Assembly: GCA_021399445.1 (NCBI GenBank)
Contig: JAJTUQ010000009.1
Coordinates: 327,501 to 391,500, forward strand
Direction of reading: 5' to 3'
Length of the DNA stretch: 64,000 bases
Source of the DNA: Xylogone sp. PMI_703
Taxonomy: Eukaryota > Ascomycota > Leotiomycetes
Shown here: in pieces, positions 1 to 8,821 of the stretch
How the letters are laid out: each line of letters starts with the position of its first letter
Position numbering within the stretch: position 1 is the stretch's first letter
Notes under the pieces: model-generated
Told to the model about the DNA's origin: nothing
The model's database searches: none
Seen by the model: only the letters and a program-made list of their open reading frames with translations
Position numbers and translations under genes: made by a program

Positions 1-1279
1 AACTGCCCTGATACTCTTCACAGGTCATTAGTTCTCTCCTAACTTGTCTTAGGAGGAATAAGTCTGGCAAGTCAATAATATCTTAATATTCTTCTGAAGG
101 GAAATTGTCAAAGTTAGCAGTTTCCAAGCCCCATCGTTCTACTTTCTCTACAGTAAACATTAATACGTCTAACTTACTTACAGTAAGAGAAAAGACCCTT
201 AAAAACGTCGTACTCCTGGCATCATAGTAGACTTTCATCGTAAAGTCTTCTGTAAGAAAAACTTATAGGATCTAGTCCACAGACTAATCTTTAATATCCT
301 CTGGTAACTCGTCAGAATTACTCTATCTTATCAATGAGGTATCACTTGAACCATGAGATCCATTGTCTTCGGCCAAGGACACCATAGACACAGTCTTGAC
401 TTCCTTTGGCTTTCCTTTGTCCTTGTTATTGTGTTCCTGGGCAGTATGTCTGGCTTGTCCATACTTATAACAGAGTTTCTTTTTTCTCCTTTCTTTATAT
501 TACTCAAGAATTAAGTTATACCTGTTTTTTCCTTTAGGTAATCTTTTGCTATAGTTCTTGGGACCTTGTCTTCTTCCTCCTGTGATCTTATCGAGGTCTA
601 TCAAGTCTTCTCGATCATCAATATAACCTTTCTGTTTATTTGTCTATGAGGAGTAAAGAATTCTTTTTTTTTTTTTATGTACTGTTTATATTAAAAATTG
701 TCAATTTTCTTGACCTCTTTCATCTACTTAACTAATATATTCGGGCGAGGTCTGATACAAGCTAATTTGTCCTTAACGGATTCCTTCAATCCTTAGCGAT
801 GCCAGAACATTAACGCTCTGTTCTCCTAGCTAGTCATATTGCTTAGTTGTCAGAATTTGGTGTTATAGACAAAAGCAGAGTTAGTCTGTTTCAAGGCATG
901 TAGTTGCTGTTCTACCCTGTCTGTCTCATGAGGATCCCCGAAGACTCTTTCCATTTCCTCTTCAAAGCTCTTGAAGGATATAAACAAGTTGATAGTATCT
1001 TGTCATCTTCCTTCATCTTTTTCGGTGAAGTTCTCGAAGTTCTCTATATATAACAAAGCTTATTATAACACTTCTCCTTCTAGGTAAATGAGTAGTCATA
1101 TAATCCGTTGAAAGTCATTTTGAAATTTATCCTTATGCAAGTTCAAATATAGATGAGTTCAGAACTTGAAAAGTTTCAGCTTAGACCTGTCTCTTCTAAA
1201 GTTTTCGATCTTTCCTAGGTCCAGCTTTCTTTCAATGAAGTTGGTTGTCGAATTAAGATTAGTCTCGAGGGCTTAAGGG
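1..1279 (-). pseudogene. Degraded gag of an older Ty3/gypsy copy, minus strand
   Basis: Read on the minus strand, this stretch matches the gag region of the intact element at 1280-8481, including the zinc-knuckle region around 400-480. It has many C-to-T and G-to-A changes and no long open frame. The knuckle histidines survive while one cysteine codon has become tyrosine. The copy resumes at 8487, so the young element split it. It runs off the left edge of the window. The transition bias suggests RIP, which is inference from reading rather than from a computed index. Confidence 0.8.
1275..1279. repeat. Target site duplication AAGGG, left copy
   Basis: AAGGG directly precedes the 5' LTR and is repeated at 8482-8486 directly after the 3' LTR. 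Five bases is the usual duplication for Ty3/gypsy integrases. Confidence 0.9.
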
Positions 1280-1886
1280 TGTCACGACCCCGCAGGGTTG
1301 TGACAAGCGACCTAAAGTATAAGGCCTCTATAGCCGTCGCCTTAGTTAAATAAGTATAAGTTAAGACGGCTATCCGGGACTTGGTTATGGTATCGCTAGT
1401 ACTATCGCATTACTAGTACTAGCGAAAGGATAGTACAAGTTCAACACTAGTACTATAAAAAGGGTTGTACAAGCTAAAGGATAGTACTATCGGAATTATA
1501 GTACTAACCCTTTGGTTGTACTAGCTAAGTGGTAGTACTATCGGAGAAATAGTACTACCTTTCCGCTTGTGCTAGCGATTTGCTCGTACGTGTAAAAAGC
1601 TAGTACTAGCGATTAAGCGAGCACCTGGATTAGATAAGCGGATCCCATGGATCCCATGGATCCCCAGGGGGATCGATGGGATCAATGGGACTCGAAGGAA
1701 ATTCACTCTCTATATAAGTAGATAGAACTCACAGTAGATAGGAGCTTCGTGCTCAACTCAATTGATTTACAGCATACCTGCATTTCATAGTAACTACCCT
1801 AAGCTTTGTGAAGTTATTCTCTTGCCCTTTACCTTCATCTATCATTTGAGTGATAGATAACCCCATACCCTAGTAGGAACGTTACA
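1280..1886 (+). repeat. 5' LTR
   Basis: The 607-bp repeat has TG...CA ends. The tip is an imperfect inverted repeat (GTCACGACCC with GGGTTGTGAC). A second inverted pair, ATAGCCGTC with GACGGCTAT, follows. Positions 1390-1615 contain about eleven TAGTACTA-like short palindromes. GGATCCCAT-type direct repeats lie near 1640-1665. Confidence 0.95.
1711..1718 (+). promoter_or_regulatory. Probable LTR TATA box
   Basis: TATATAAG lies about 205 bp before the gag start in the 5' LTR, downstream of the palindrome array. The same motif is present in the 3' LTR. Assignment is by motif and position only. Confidence 0.5.
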
Positions 1887-1915
1887 CTTTGAGCACCTTG
1901 AAACTCGAAGGTACC

Positions 1916-4456
1916 ATGGCCGGAGAATCTTCAGACTTAGTTCCCAAGCCGGAGGAACAGGGCAACCCCAACCCGGAGGAACGAGACACCCCAATGCGAG
2001 AACAGGAAGTGGAAGGAACCCCAAAGGTGGGCTTGCCCATGAGGTTCAAGGGTGAACGAAGCAAGTTCAAAGTCTTCAAGATGCAAGCTACCCTGTACCT
2101 GTTCTTTAATAAGGATCGGTTTGCCGACGACGTCAACCGGATCCTTTGGATCGCCTCCTACCTAGAAGGAACTGCCTTCGATTGGATGAGACCCTACCTT
2201 GAAAACTATTTATCCACGACAGACAAGACCCATTGTTGGGCCTCCACAAAACAATTGTTTAAGTCCGTTGAAGACTTTTGGAGAGAGGTCACGCCCGTCT
2301 TCGGTGATATCGATGAAGTGGCCGATGCTAAAAGAAAAGTACACAGCATCCGACAAAAGGGCTCGGCCTCCCACCATGCAGCAGAATTCAGAAGATACGC
2401 TGTCCTTACGACTTATAGCGATGAAGACTTGAAGGATGCCTTTTACAACAGCCTCAAGGAAGAAGTAAAGGACGACATTGCCCGACTCGACGAAAGGCCC
2501 AAGACCCTGAGCGATATGATCTATAAAGCTGTTCAGTTTGATAATCGACATTATGAACGCAAGCTAGAAAAAAGGGCTTTCTCCGACAAAAAAGAGCAAA
2601 AAGGATCCCATAAGAAAAAAGAAACAGCGGATGTGAAGGCACTCACGGGAAGCAAGAGGAACGGGAAATCGAACACCAAAGGAAAAGGAAAGAAGAAGTT
2701 CGATCTTACTCCTGAGCAATATAAGGAACGAAGAGAGAAAAACCTTTGCTTCAGGTGTGGCCAGGCAGGACACAGGGCCTCGGAGCATGGTGACAAAGAC
2801 AAAGGAAAGTCCAAAGAAGTCAAGACCGTATCCATGGTATGGTCAGCAGAAGACAACGAGGCAGGGAGCCAGACGTCTTCAGGAGTTTTCTCTCCAACCA
2901 CGAGCAAGCTGGATGTCTTAATATCAGCTGCGGAAGAAGGAGAGCGACGGGACTCGGGAACCGCTCTCCCAGACAATTTTCCCCCTGAAGAATACTGGGA
3001 TACTGCCAGCCTCTCGAGTTTGGGAAACCAGCCTGTGTACGGAGGAATCCCTATGATCCGGGAAGATTATAGCATGGAGACGGATGTCAGCGAACCAGCG
3101 TTTGGAAAAGTTAAATGGAACTCCAAAAAAGGAAAGAAACGTGCCAGAATTTCACCAGTGTATTCTCCATACACAACACCTAAAGAGTCAGAACCTTACC
3201 AAAGAATAGCAAAGGAATCTTTTCAGAAAAACGTCTGGGGTCCAGAGCTGTCTAAACATGTCGAGCGAGAAGATTTCATCGCCCAGCCTTACCTGACGAA
3301 CCAACCCCAAGTAGGAGAGCGAATGATATTGGTTAGCATGGCCACCTTGCCCGATGGAAATCACATAGAAACCTGGAGGATGATCGAGCGAAATATCTTG
3401 TGGGATATGCCGATCCAAAGAGAAGGAATTCTCCAGTACAGTTTTTGGAAGCTGGGAATGATCGTAAGAGTGGTGTGGACCAACTTCGAAAAAATCGCTG
3501 TTAGTGGCCTGCTCCACGATGATCCTGTAGTCTATGTACTAGGGAAAAACATGCGGCCCCCAAGACTGGACTCCCACGCGTGGGTTGCGTACCATGAGGA
3601 CGAGGAAAAAACGTACTGGGCACGACGAGAACCTCGCCAAGGCATCACCTTCCGCGAAGAACGAAGGGAACAACTTTATGGTTATGGAATAGGCCATTAC
3701 TACGAGATCGACACGGAATGGATGACTCCAACTAGACGTGTCAATAACCCCTTCAATATCAGAAAACCCAGGAGAAGGGCACCGCCTCAAATGACCCGGG
3801 AGGAGGAGTTCAATACGGAATTCGCTTCCGATGTGTTTAAAGTTGGCGAAGGAGAAGCCATCCGGTTGGATGTTAAGTTTGGCAACGGAAACCTTAGAGC
3901 CTTAGTGGATTCGGGAAGCCAGATTAACCTAATCTCGCCACGAGCTGCTAGGATGATAGACGCACAGACTGAAGTCTATAATCGGCCCCTACGAATGGCC
4001 GACGGCTCATTAGCAAAGGAAGGAGTGTTCGCAAGAACTAAACCCCTCACCATGAGGATTGGAAACCACCAAGAACAAATCCGGTTTGAGGTTTCCTCCC
4101 TTGGAAAGGAAGATATCATCCTGGGACAACCTTGGTTAGAATTCCATGACCCAAACGTCAACTGGAAAACAAAGAAATTGACATTTAAATGCCACTGCGG
4201 CGCTGGACCAAAGGAATGGCCCGCGCAAGATGTTTTTGCTGTTGAACTTGCTCAGGATGACCTCCAGAATAAACTGGACGCTCTCCCGGAAGAATACCAA
4301 GACTGTCGTGAGTTATTCACTCCGCGACCGAAGGACGCAGCTTTACCCCCACACAAAGAATGGGATCACGAAATCATTCTCCAAGAAGGTGCAACCCCTT
4401 CATATGGACCTATTTATGGAACGAATCCCGCCAGGGATGAGATCCTGAGGGAGTGA
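1916..4456 (+). CDS. Gag-protease polyprotein of the chromovirus
   Basis: This 846-residue frame starts at the first ATG after the 5' LTR. It encodes capsid and nucleocapsid in the N-terminal third, a basic lysine-rich segment, and a zinc knuckle CFRCGQAGHRASEH near residue 278. The spacing is CX2CX4HX4H, so the last ligand is histidine rather than the usual cysteine. A retropepsin-like protease with active-site LVDSGSQ lies near residue 662. The frame stops at a single TGA just before the reverse transcriptase, and the next codons continue in the same frame. Full pol expression would need readthrough, or this copy has a nonsense mutation. Confidence 0.9.
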   Translation: MAGESSDLVPKPEEQGNPNPEERDTPMREQEVEGTPKVGLPMRFKGERSKFKVFKMQATLYLFFNKDRFADDVNRILWIASYLEGTAFDWMRPYLENYLSTTDKTHCWASTKQLFKSVEDFWREVTPVFGDIDEVADAKRKVHSIRQKGSASHHAAEFRRYAVLTTYSDEDLKDAFYNSLKEEVKDDIARLDERPKTLSDMIYKAVQFDNRHYERKLEKRAFSDKKEQKGSHKKKETADVKALTGSKRNGKSNTKGKGKKKFDLTPEQYKERREKNLCFRCGQAGHRASEHGDKDKGKSKEVKTVSMVWSAEDNEAGSQTSSGVFSPTTSKLDVLISAAEEGERRDSGTALPDNFPPEEYWDTASLSSLGNQPVYGGIPMIREDYSMETDVSEPAFGKVKWNSKKGKKRARISPVYSPYTTPKESEPYQRIAKESFQKNVWGPELSKHVEREDFIAQPYLTNQPQVGERMILVSMATLPDGNHIETWRMIERNILWDMPIQREGILQYSFWKLGMIVRVVWTNFEKIAVSGLLHDDPVVYVLGKNMRPPRLDSHAWVAYHEDEEKTYWARREPRQGITFREERREQLYGYGIGHYYEIDTEWMTPTRRVNNPFNIRKPRRRAPPQMTREEEFNTEFASDVFKVGEGEAIRLDVKFGNGNLRALVDSGSQINLISPRAARMIDAQTEVYNRPLRMADGSLAKEGVFARTKPLTMRIGNHQEQIRFEVSSLGKEDIILGQPWLEFHDPNVNWKTKKLTFKCHCGAGPKEWPAQDVFAVELAQDDLQNKLDALPEEYQDCRELFTPRPKDAALPPHKEWDHEIILQEGATPSYGPIYGTNPARDEILRE

Positions 4457-7285
4457 CTGGATGAACAGACCGCGAAGAGCTTCTACAGGGAGTCGAGCTC
4501 TTCGTGGGGAGCGCCATTGATATGGGCGCCAAAGCCAGACGACCCCCGGGGAAGACCATGTGGAGATTACAGAAATTTAAACAGCAAAACCATAAAAAAC
4601 AGATACCCATTACCTCGTATTGACGGTATACGAGATGTGCTCATTGGAGCCAGATATTTCACGAAATTAGACTTCGCCGCAGGATTCAACTTGATAAGGA
4701 TCAAGGAGGGACACGAGCAGTACGCTGCCATTCGAACCAAGTATGGACTTTATGAGCCTTTGGTCATGCCTTTTGGTCTGACGAATGCACCAGCGACTAT
4801 GCAGAAAGTGAGCAATACGATCTTGAGACCGTATTTGGATCGCTTTGTAGTAGTGTATTTGGATGACATCTTGATTTATTCCAAGACGTTGGAAGAACAC
4901 AGACAGCACGTTCGTACTGTACTTAAGGCATTGATCGATAACGACATGAAGTGTAAGCTAGCTAAGTGCCAGTTCAACGCGACAGAAGTGAAATTCCTAG
5001 GTGAAATAGTTTCGGACAAAGGATTCCGAATGGACCCGGAGAAAGTAAAAGCCATCAGAGAATGGCCTACTCCAAAGACGGTCAAGGAAGTCCAACAGTT
5101 TAACGGACTTGCCAATTACTATAGACGTTACGTGACGGCTTACTCGAAAATAGCCGGCCCGTTGACGGAATTAACGAAGAAAGATACACCCTTCGTTTGG
5201 GAAGAGAGGCAGGAGAGAGCCCTCCAAGAGGTTAAAGATCAGTTCGACGAAGACCGAATACTGGCCCATGCCGATCCCGAGAAACCATACTTACTGGAAA
5301 CAGACGCCTCAGGTAGGGCGTTGAGTGGAGTCTTGTCACAAAGGGATGACAAAGGACGTTGGAGGCCGGTGGCCTTCCACTCTCGAAAGTTTATTCCAGC
5401 AGAGTTAAACTATGACATCTACGAGAAGGAACTCTTGGCCATCGTAGATTGCTGCAAGCATTGGAAGGTTTACTTATGTGGTGCCAAACATCCATTTGAG
5501 ATTCTATCGGACCACAAGAATCTAACAACCTTCATGACCACTAAAGATCTCAACAGTAGACAAGTGCGCTGGTACGAAACGTTAGCACAATACGATTTCA
5601 GGATTCGCCATGTCCAAGGATCAGAGAATGCTAGGGCCGATGCTCTGAGCAGGCGACCAGACTACATGGAAGGAAGTTCTAAGCAAGAATTCACCATGTT
5701 TAAAAAGGAAGGCGACACCTTGCGCCTTAACCACGCACAAGTATTAGCGGTCACGCAGGTTATTGACGAAGAATGGCTAGAAAGGATTAAGTTAGCCACT
5801 GCAGAAGAGAAAGAAATCTCTAAGGATCCCGAGGCCGGCTGGCTCGAAGATCAGGAATTTCCAGGCATTTGGCTGAAGGACGGGAGAGTATTCATCCCAC
5901 CATCAATCGCCCAGGAGTTCGTGAAAGAACAACACGAATTGCCCACGCATGGTCATCAAGGAATCACAAAGACCAAGAACAGACTGCAACGGGAATTCTT
6001 TATCTTCAAACTCCAGCAGGAAGTCACTAAAGTCGTCAATAACTGCAACGTTTGTCACAGGGCTAGAACATCAAGAAAGAAGCCTGTAGGACAATTAATG
6101 CCTCTTCAGATACCAGAAAAGCCTTGGACTTCTATTTCATGGGATTTCATCACAGGATTACCCCCATCAAGAAGTGCCAACGGACCGGATGAAGATCACT
6201 ATGACTCAATCCTCACCATAGTCGATAGACTTACGAAGTACTCCATCATGTTGCCATGGAAGGAAACGTGGACGGCCGAGGATTTAGCGGAAATCACGAT
6301 TTCCAGGGTCATAGCGGACCATGGCATCCCAGCAGAAATTATTTCGGACAGAGACAAGCTCTTTACGTCGAAATTCTGGGAAGCAATCTGCAAGAGATTA
6401 GGCATCAAAAGGAAAATCGCCACGAAGGGATGGGCTCAGACAGACGGACAGACCGAGCGAGTCAACCAGATCATAGGAGCCTATCTTCGCTGTTACGTGG
6501 ATTATAAGCAGTCAAATTGGAAAGATCTCTTACCAATGGCGCAACTAGCGTATAATAGCGCAAAGAGTGAAACTACTAAAGTTACGCCTTTCTTTGCGAA
6601 TTATGGCTACGAAGCCCAAACCCACTTCATAAAAGCGGAGGTAAGAAACATTTCCAAGACGGCTGAACAGCGAGCAGACGAATTGGAAAAAATCCACAAT
6701 CGCTTGAAGTACGACATCAAATTCGCACAAGAACGCATGAAGAAATACTACGATCAAAAGCACAGTATGGAACCTGAGCTTGAAGAAGGGGATAAAGTTT
6801 ATATCATCCGCAGATTTATCAAAACAACAAGACCGAGCGATAAATTAGACTGGAAAAAGATTGGACCATACAAAATCAAAAAGAAACTGGGAAATCTGAC
6901 ATATAAACTAGAACTCCCTAACACCATGCGAATACACCCAGTATTTCATGCAGCCGTACTAGAAAAAGCACCACTTGGATCGCCGCCAGCTCCAGACTTA
7001 GAGCTGGAATGGGACCCAAATATGGAATGGGAAGTCGAAGAAATCCTAGACGACAAGTTAGTAAGGAACAAGAAACAATACTTGGTCAGATGGAAGGAAT
7101 GGGAAGAATACGGATGGTTAGACACCTGGGAACCAGAGGAACACCTTACCAACTCTAGTGAGCTCCTGGAGGAGTACGAACGGGCGAAGCAAGCCAGGAC
7201 GGATCGAACGGAACATCGGCATAAGCAAAGAAATCAGCGTCGGAAGGGAAAGCCTCGAAAGGCCCAGCCTCCGCCGGCTGAGTAG
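4457..7285 (+). CDS. Pol: reverse transcriptase, RNase H, integrase, chromodomain
   Basis: The frame is open for 942 residues from directly after the TGA at 4454-4456 and is in phase with gag-protease; the first ATG is at 4517. In order it shows RT with YLDD near residue 134, RNase H with ETDASG near 281, an integrase HHCC zinc domain (H and H near 493-497, then CNVC), integrase catalytic D, D and E (WDF, SDRD, TDGQTE) from about 561 to 665, and a C-terminal chromodomain from WEVEEIL near 857. Chromodomains are known to steer chromovirus integration to marked chromatin. No other breaks were seen. The last 131 bp overlap the antisense gene. Confidence 0.9.
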   Translation: MDEQTAKSFYRESSSSWGAPLIWAPKPDDPRGRPCGDYRNLNSKTIKNRYPLPRIDGIRDVLIGARYFTKLDFAAGFNLIRIKEGHEQYAAIRTKYGLYEPLVMPFGLTNAPATMQKVSNTILRPYLDRFVVVYLDDILIYSKTLEEHRQHVRTVLKALIDNDMKCKLAKCQFNATEVKFLGEIVSDKGFRMDPEKVKAIREWPTPKTVKEVQQFNGLANYYRRYVTAYSKIAGPLTELTKKDTPFVWEERQERALQEVKDQFDEDRILAHADPEKPYLLETDASGRALSGVLSQRDDKGRWRPVAFHSRKFIPAELNYDIYEKELLAIVDCCKHWKVYLCGAKHPFEILSDHKNLTTFMTTKDLNSRQVRWYETLAQYDFRIRHVQGSENARADALSRRPDYMEGSSKQEFTMFKKEGDTLRLNHAQVLAVTQVIDEEWLERIKLATAEEKEISKDPEAGWLEDQEFPGIWLKDGRVFIPPSIAQEFVKEQHELPTHGHQGITKTKNRLQREFFIFKLQQEVTKVVNNCNVCHRARTSRKKPVGQLMPLQIPEKPWTSISWDFITGLPPSRSANGPDEDHYDSILTIVDRLTKYSIMLPWKETWTAEDLAEITISRVIADHGIPAEIISDRDKLFTSKFWEAICKRLGIKRKIATKGWAQTDGQTERVNQIIGAYLRCYVDYKQSNWKDLLPMAQLAYNSAKSETTKVTPFFANYGYEAQTHFIKAEVRNISKTAEQRADELEKIHNRLKYDIKFAQERMKKYYDQKHSMEPELEEGDKVYIIRRFIKTTRPSDKLDWKKIGPYKIKKKLGNLTYKLELPNTMRIHPVFHAAVLEKAPLGSPPAPDLELEWDPNMEWEVEEILDDKLVRNKKQYLVRWKEWEEYGWLDTWEPEEHLTNSSELLEEYERAKQARTDRTEHRHKQRNQRRKGKPRKAQPPPAE

Positions 7286-7784
7286 TTTCCGATTGTTGCG
7301 GCGTTTCCTTTTCCTTCTCTTTCTCGAGCCTCTCTTTCTCCTCAACAGCATCTAGTTCGTCCAGCGATTTCAGACCCCGACGAAGCATCTCAGCTGCGCG
7401 TGTCCTGAACATTTCACGCTGTTTGTTAAGGCGAAGGACCTTTGCCTGAGCCTCGATGGCCTTCTGTTGGGTTTCCAACCACAAGGAGTTGGCCTTCTCC
7501 CAATCCTCCGAAAGTTTTCGCTCCTCGCGACTAAGCGCCTCCCAATCGGCAGCTGAAGGGCCATGAACATCACATTTCGTGCTGTTGCCTGCCTTGATGC
7601 ATTCCGAGCATCTCAACGAATCTGGAGCGACCCAACACGTTAGTTTTTTCTTTTCGCATCTACTACAAGGAGACATTTTGATCCCAGTATCTTCAACACG
7701 GGCCGATAATTTTGGCAAGGCTTCCTTCTTTCGTTTCCGTACGGCTTCGCTATAATTTTGTTCAAGTCCACGCTTAGGGGACAT
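7155..7784 (-). CDS. Antisense ORF in the chromovirus with Zn2Cys6-like motif and coiled coil
   Basis: This 209-residue frame runs opposite to pol, between pol and the 3' LTR, and overlaps the pol 3' end by 131 bp. Cysteines at 40, 43, 50, 59, 62 and 71 have the spacing CX2CX6CX8CX2CX8C, which fits the fungal Gal4-type Zn2Cys6 cluster. A basic stretch precedes it (RKRKK near 17-20). A long charged region rich in E, K and R follows (about 80-165), probably coiled coil, then an acidic aromatic tail. The start is about 90 bp from the 3' LTR, so an antisense LTR promoter could drive it. Function is unknown. The frame is intact and includes a 500-bp portion not constrained by pol. Confidence 0.65.
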   Translation of the reverse strand: MSPKRGLEQNYSEAVRKRKKEALPKLSARVEDTGIKMSPCSRCEKKKLTCWVAPDSLRCSECIKAGNSTKCDVHGPSAADWEALSREERKLSEDWEKANSLWLETQQKAIEAQAKVLRLNKQREMFRTRAAEMLRRGLKSLDELDAVEEKERLEKEKEKETPQQSETTQPAEAGPFEAFPSDADFFAYADVPFDPSWLASPVRTPPGAH

Positions 7785-7861
7785 GATGGAAAGGAAGGAA
7801 GGTTTGGATTGTTATGAGGTCTTCCATGTCCTAGTTATAAGCTCCGGGACGAAGCTAAGCT

Positions 7862-7871
7862 AGGAAGGGGA
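7862..7871 (+). other. Polypurine tract before 3' LTR
   Basis: AGGAAGGGGA lies three bases before the TG of the 3' LTR, where plus-strand priming normally starts in Ty3/gypsy elements. Confidence 0.6.
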
Positions 7872-7874
7872 TAG

Positions 7875-8481
7875 TGTCACGACCCCGCAGGGTTGTGACA
7901 AGCGACCTAAAGTATAAGGCCTCTATAGCCGTCGCCTTAGTTAAATAAGTATAAGTTAAGACGGCTATCCGGGACTTGGTTATGGTATCGCTAGTACTAT
8001 CGCATTACTAGTACTAGCGAAAGGATAGTACAAGTTCAACACTAGTACTATAAAAAGGGTTGTACAAGCTAAAGGATAGTACTATCGGAATTATAGTACT
8101 AACCCTTTGGTTGTACTAGCTAAGTGGTAGTACTATCGGAGAAATAGTACTACCTTTCCGCTTGTGCTAGCGATTTGCTCGTACGTGTAAAAAGCTAGTA
8201 CTAGCGATTAAGCGAGCACCTGGATTAGATAAGCGGATCCCATGGATCCCATGGATCCCCAGGGGGATCGATGGGATCAATGGGACTCGAAGGAAATTCA
8301 CTCTCTATATAAGTAGATAGAACTCACAGTAGATAGGAGCTTCGTGCTCAACTCAATTGATTTACAGCATACCTGCATTTCATAGTAACTACCCTAAGCT
8401 TTGTGAAGTTATTCTCTTGCCCTTTACCTTCATCTATCATTTGAGTGATAGATAACCCCATACCCTAGTAGGAACGTTACA
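7875..8481 (+). repeat. 3' LTR
   Basis: This 607-bp repeat reads identically to the 5' LTR by eye, with TG...CA ends, followed by the AAGGG duplication. Confidence 0.95.
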
Positions 8482-8486
8482 AAGGG
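8482..8486. repeat. Target site duplication AAGGG, right copy
   Basis: Directly follows the 3' LTR and matches 1275-1279. Confidence 0.9.
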
Positions 8487-8544
8487 TTTTGTTGTGAAGA
8501 TGAGTCTTTGGCTATGGTACCTTCGAGTTTCAAGGTGCTTAAAG
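8487..8544 (-). pseudogene. Start of gag of the older Ty3/gypsy copy
   Basis: The reverse complement matches the intact element just after its 5' LTR through the first gag codons, but the start ATG has become ATA. It joins the fragment at 1-1279 once the young element is removed. Confidence 0.75.
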
Positions 8545-8821
8545 TGTAATGTTCTTACAAGGGTTCGGGGTTATTTATCACTCAAATGATAGATGAAGGT
8601 AAAAGGCAAGAGAATAACTTCATAAGGCTTAGGATAGTTATTATGAAATGTAAGTATGCTGTAAATCAATTAAGTTGAGCATAAAGCTTTTATCTATTGT
8701 GAGTTTTATCTATTTATATAGAAAGTGAATTTCCTTCGAATCCCATTGATCCCATTGCTTCTCCTGAGATTCATAAGATCCATGGGATTTGCTTATCTAA
8801 TCCAGGTACTCACTTAAGTTA

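Larger units (their letters stand above)
1280..8481 (+). mobile_element. Full-length Ty3/gypsy chromovirus, 7.2 kb, recent insertion
   Basis: Two 607-bp direct LTRs (1280-1886 and 7875-8481) start with TG, end with CA and read the same throughout by eye. The 5-bp duplication AAGGG lies at 1275-1279 and 8482-8486. Between them are gag-protease, then pol in the order RT, RNase H, integrase, chromodomain, which defines a chromovirus. A polypurine stretch precedes the 3' LTR. An extra antisense reading frame sits between pol and the 3' LTR. Matching LTRs point to insertion too recent for visible decay, unlike the surrounding related copy. Confidence 0.95.

Noticed and set aside
1842..2136. Minus-strand ORFs across the LTR/gag junction
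   Set aside because: Shadows of gag with no motif.
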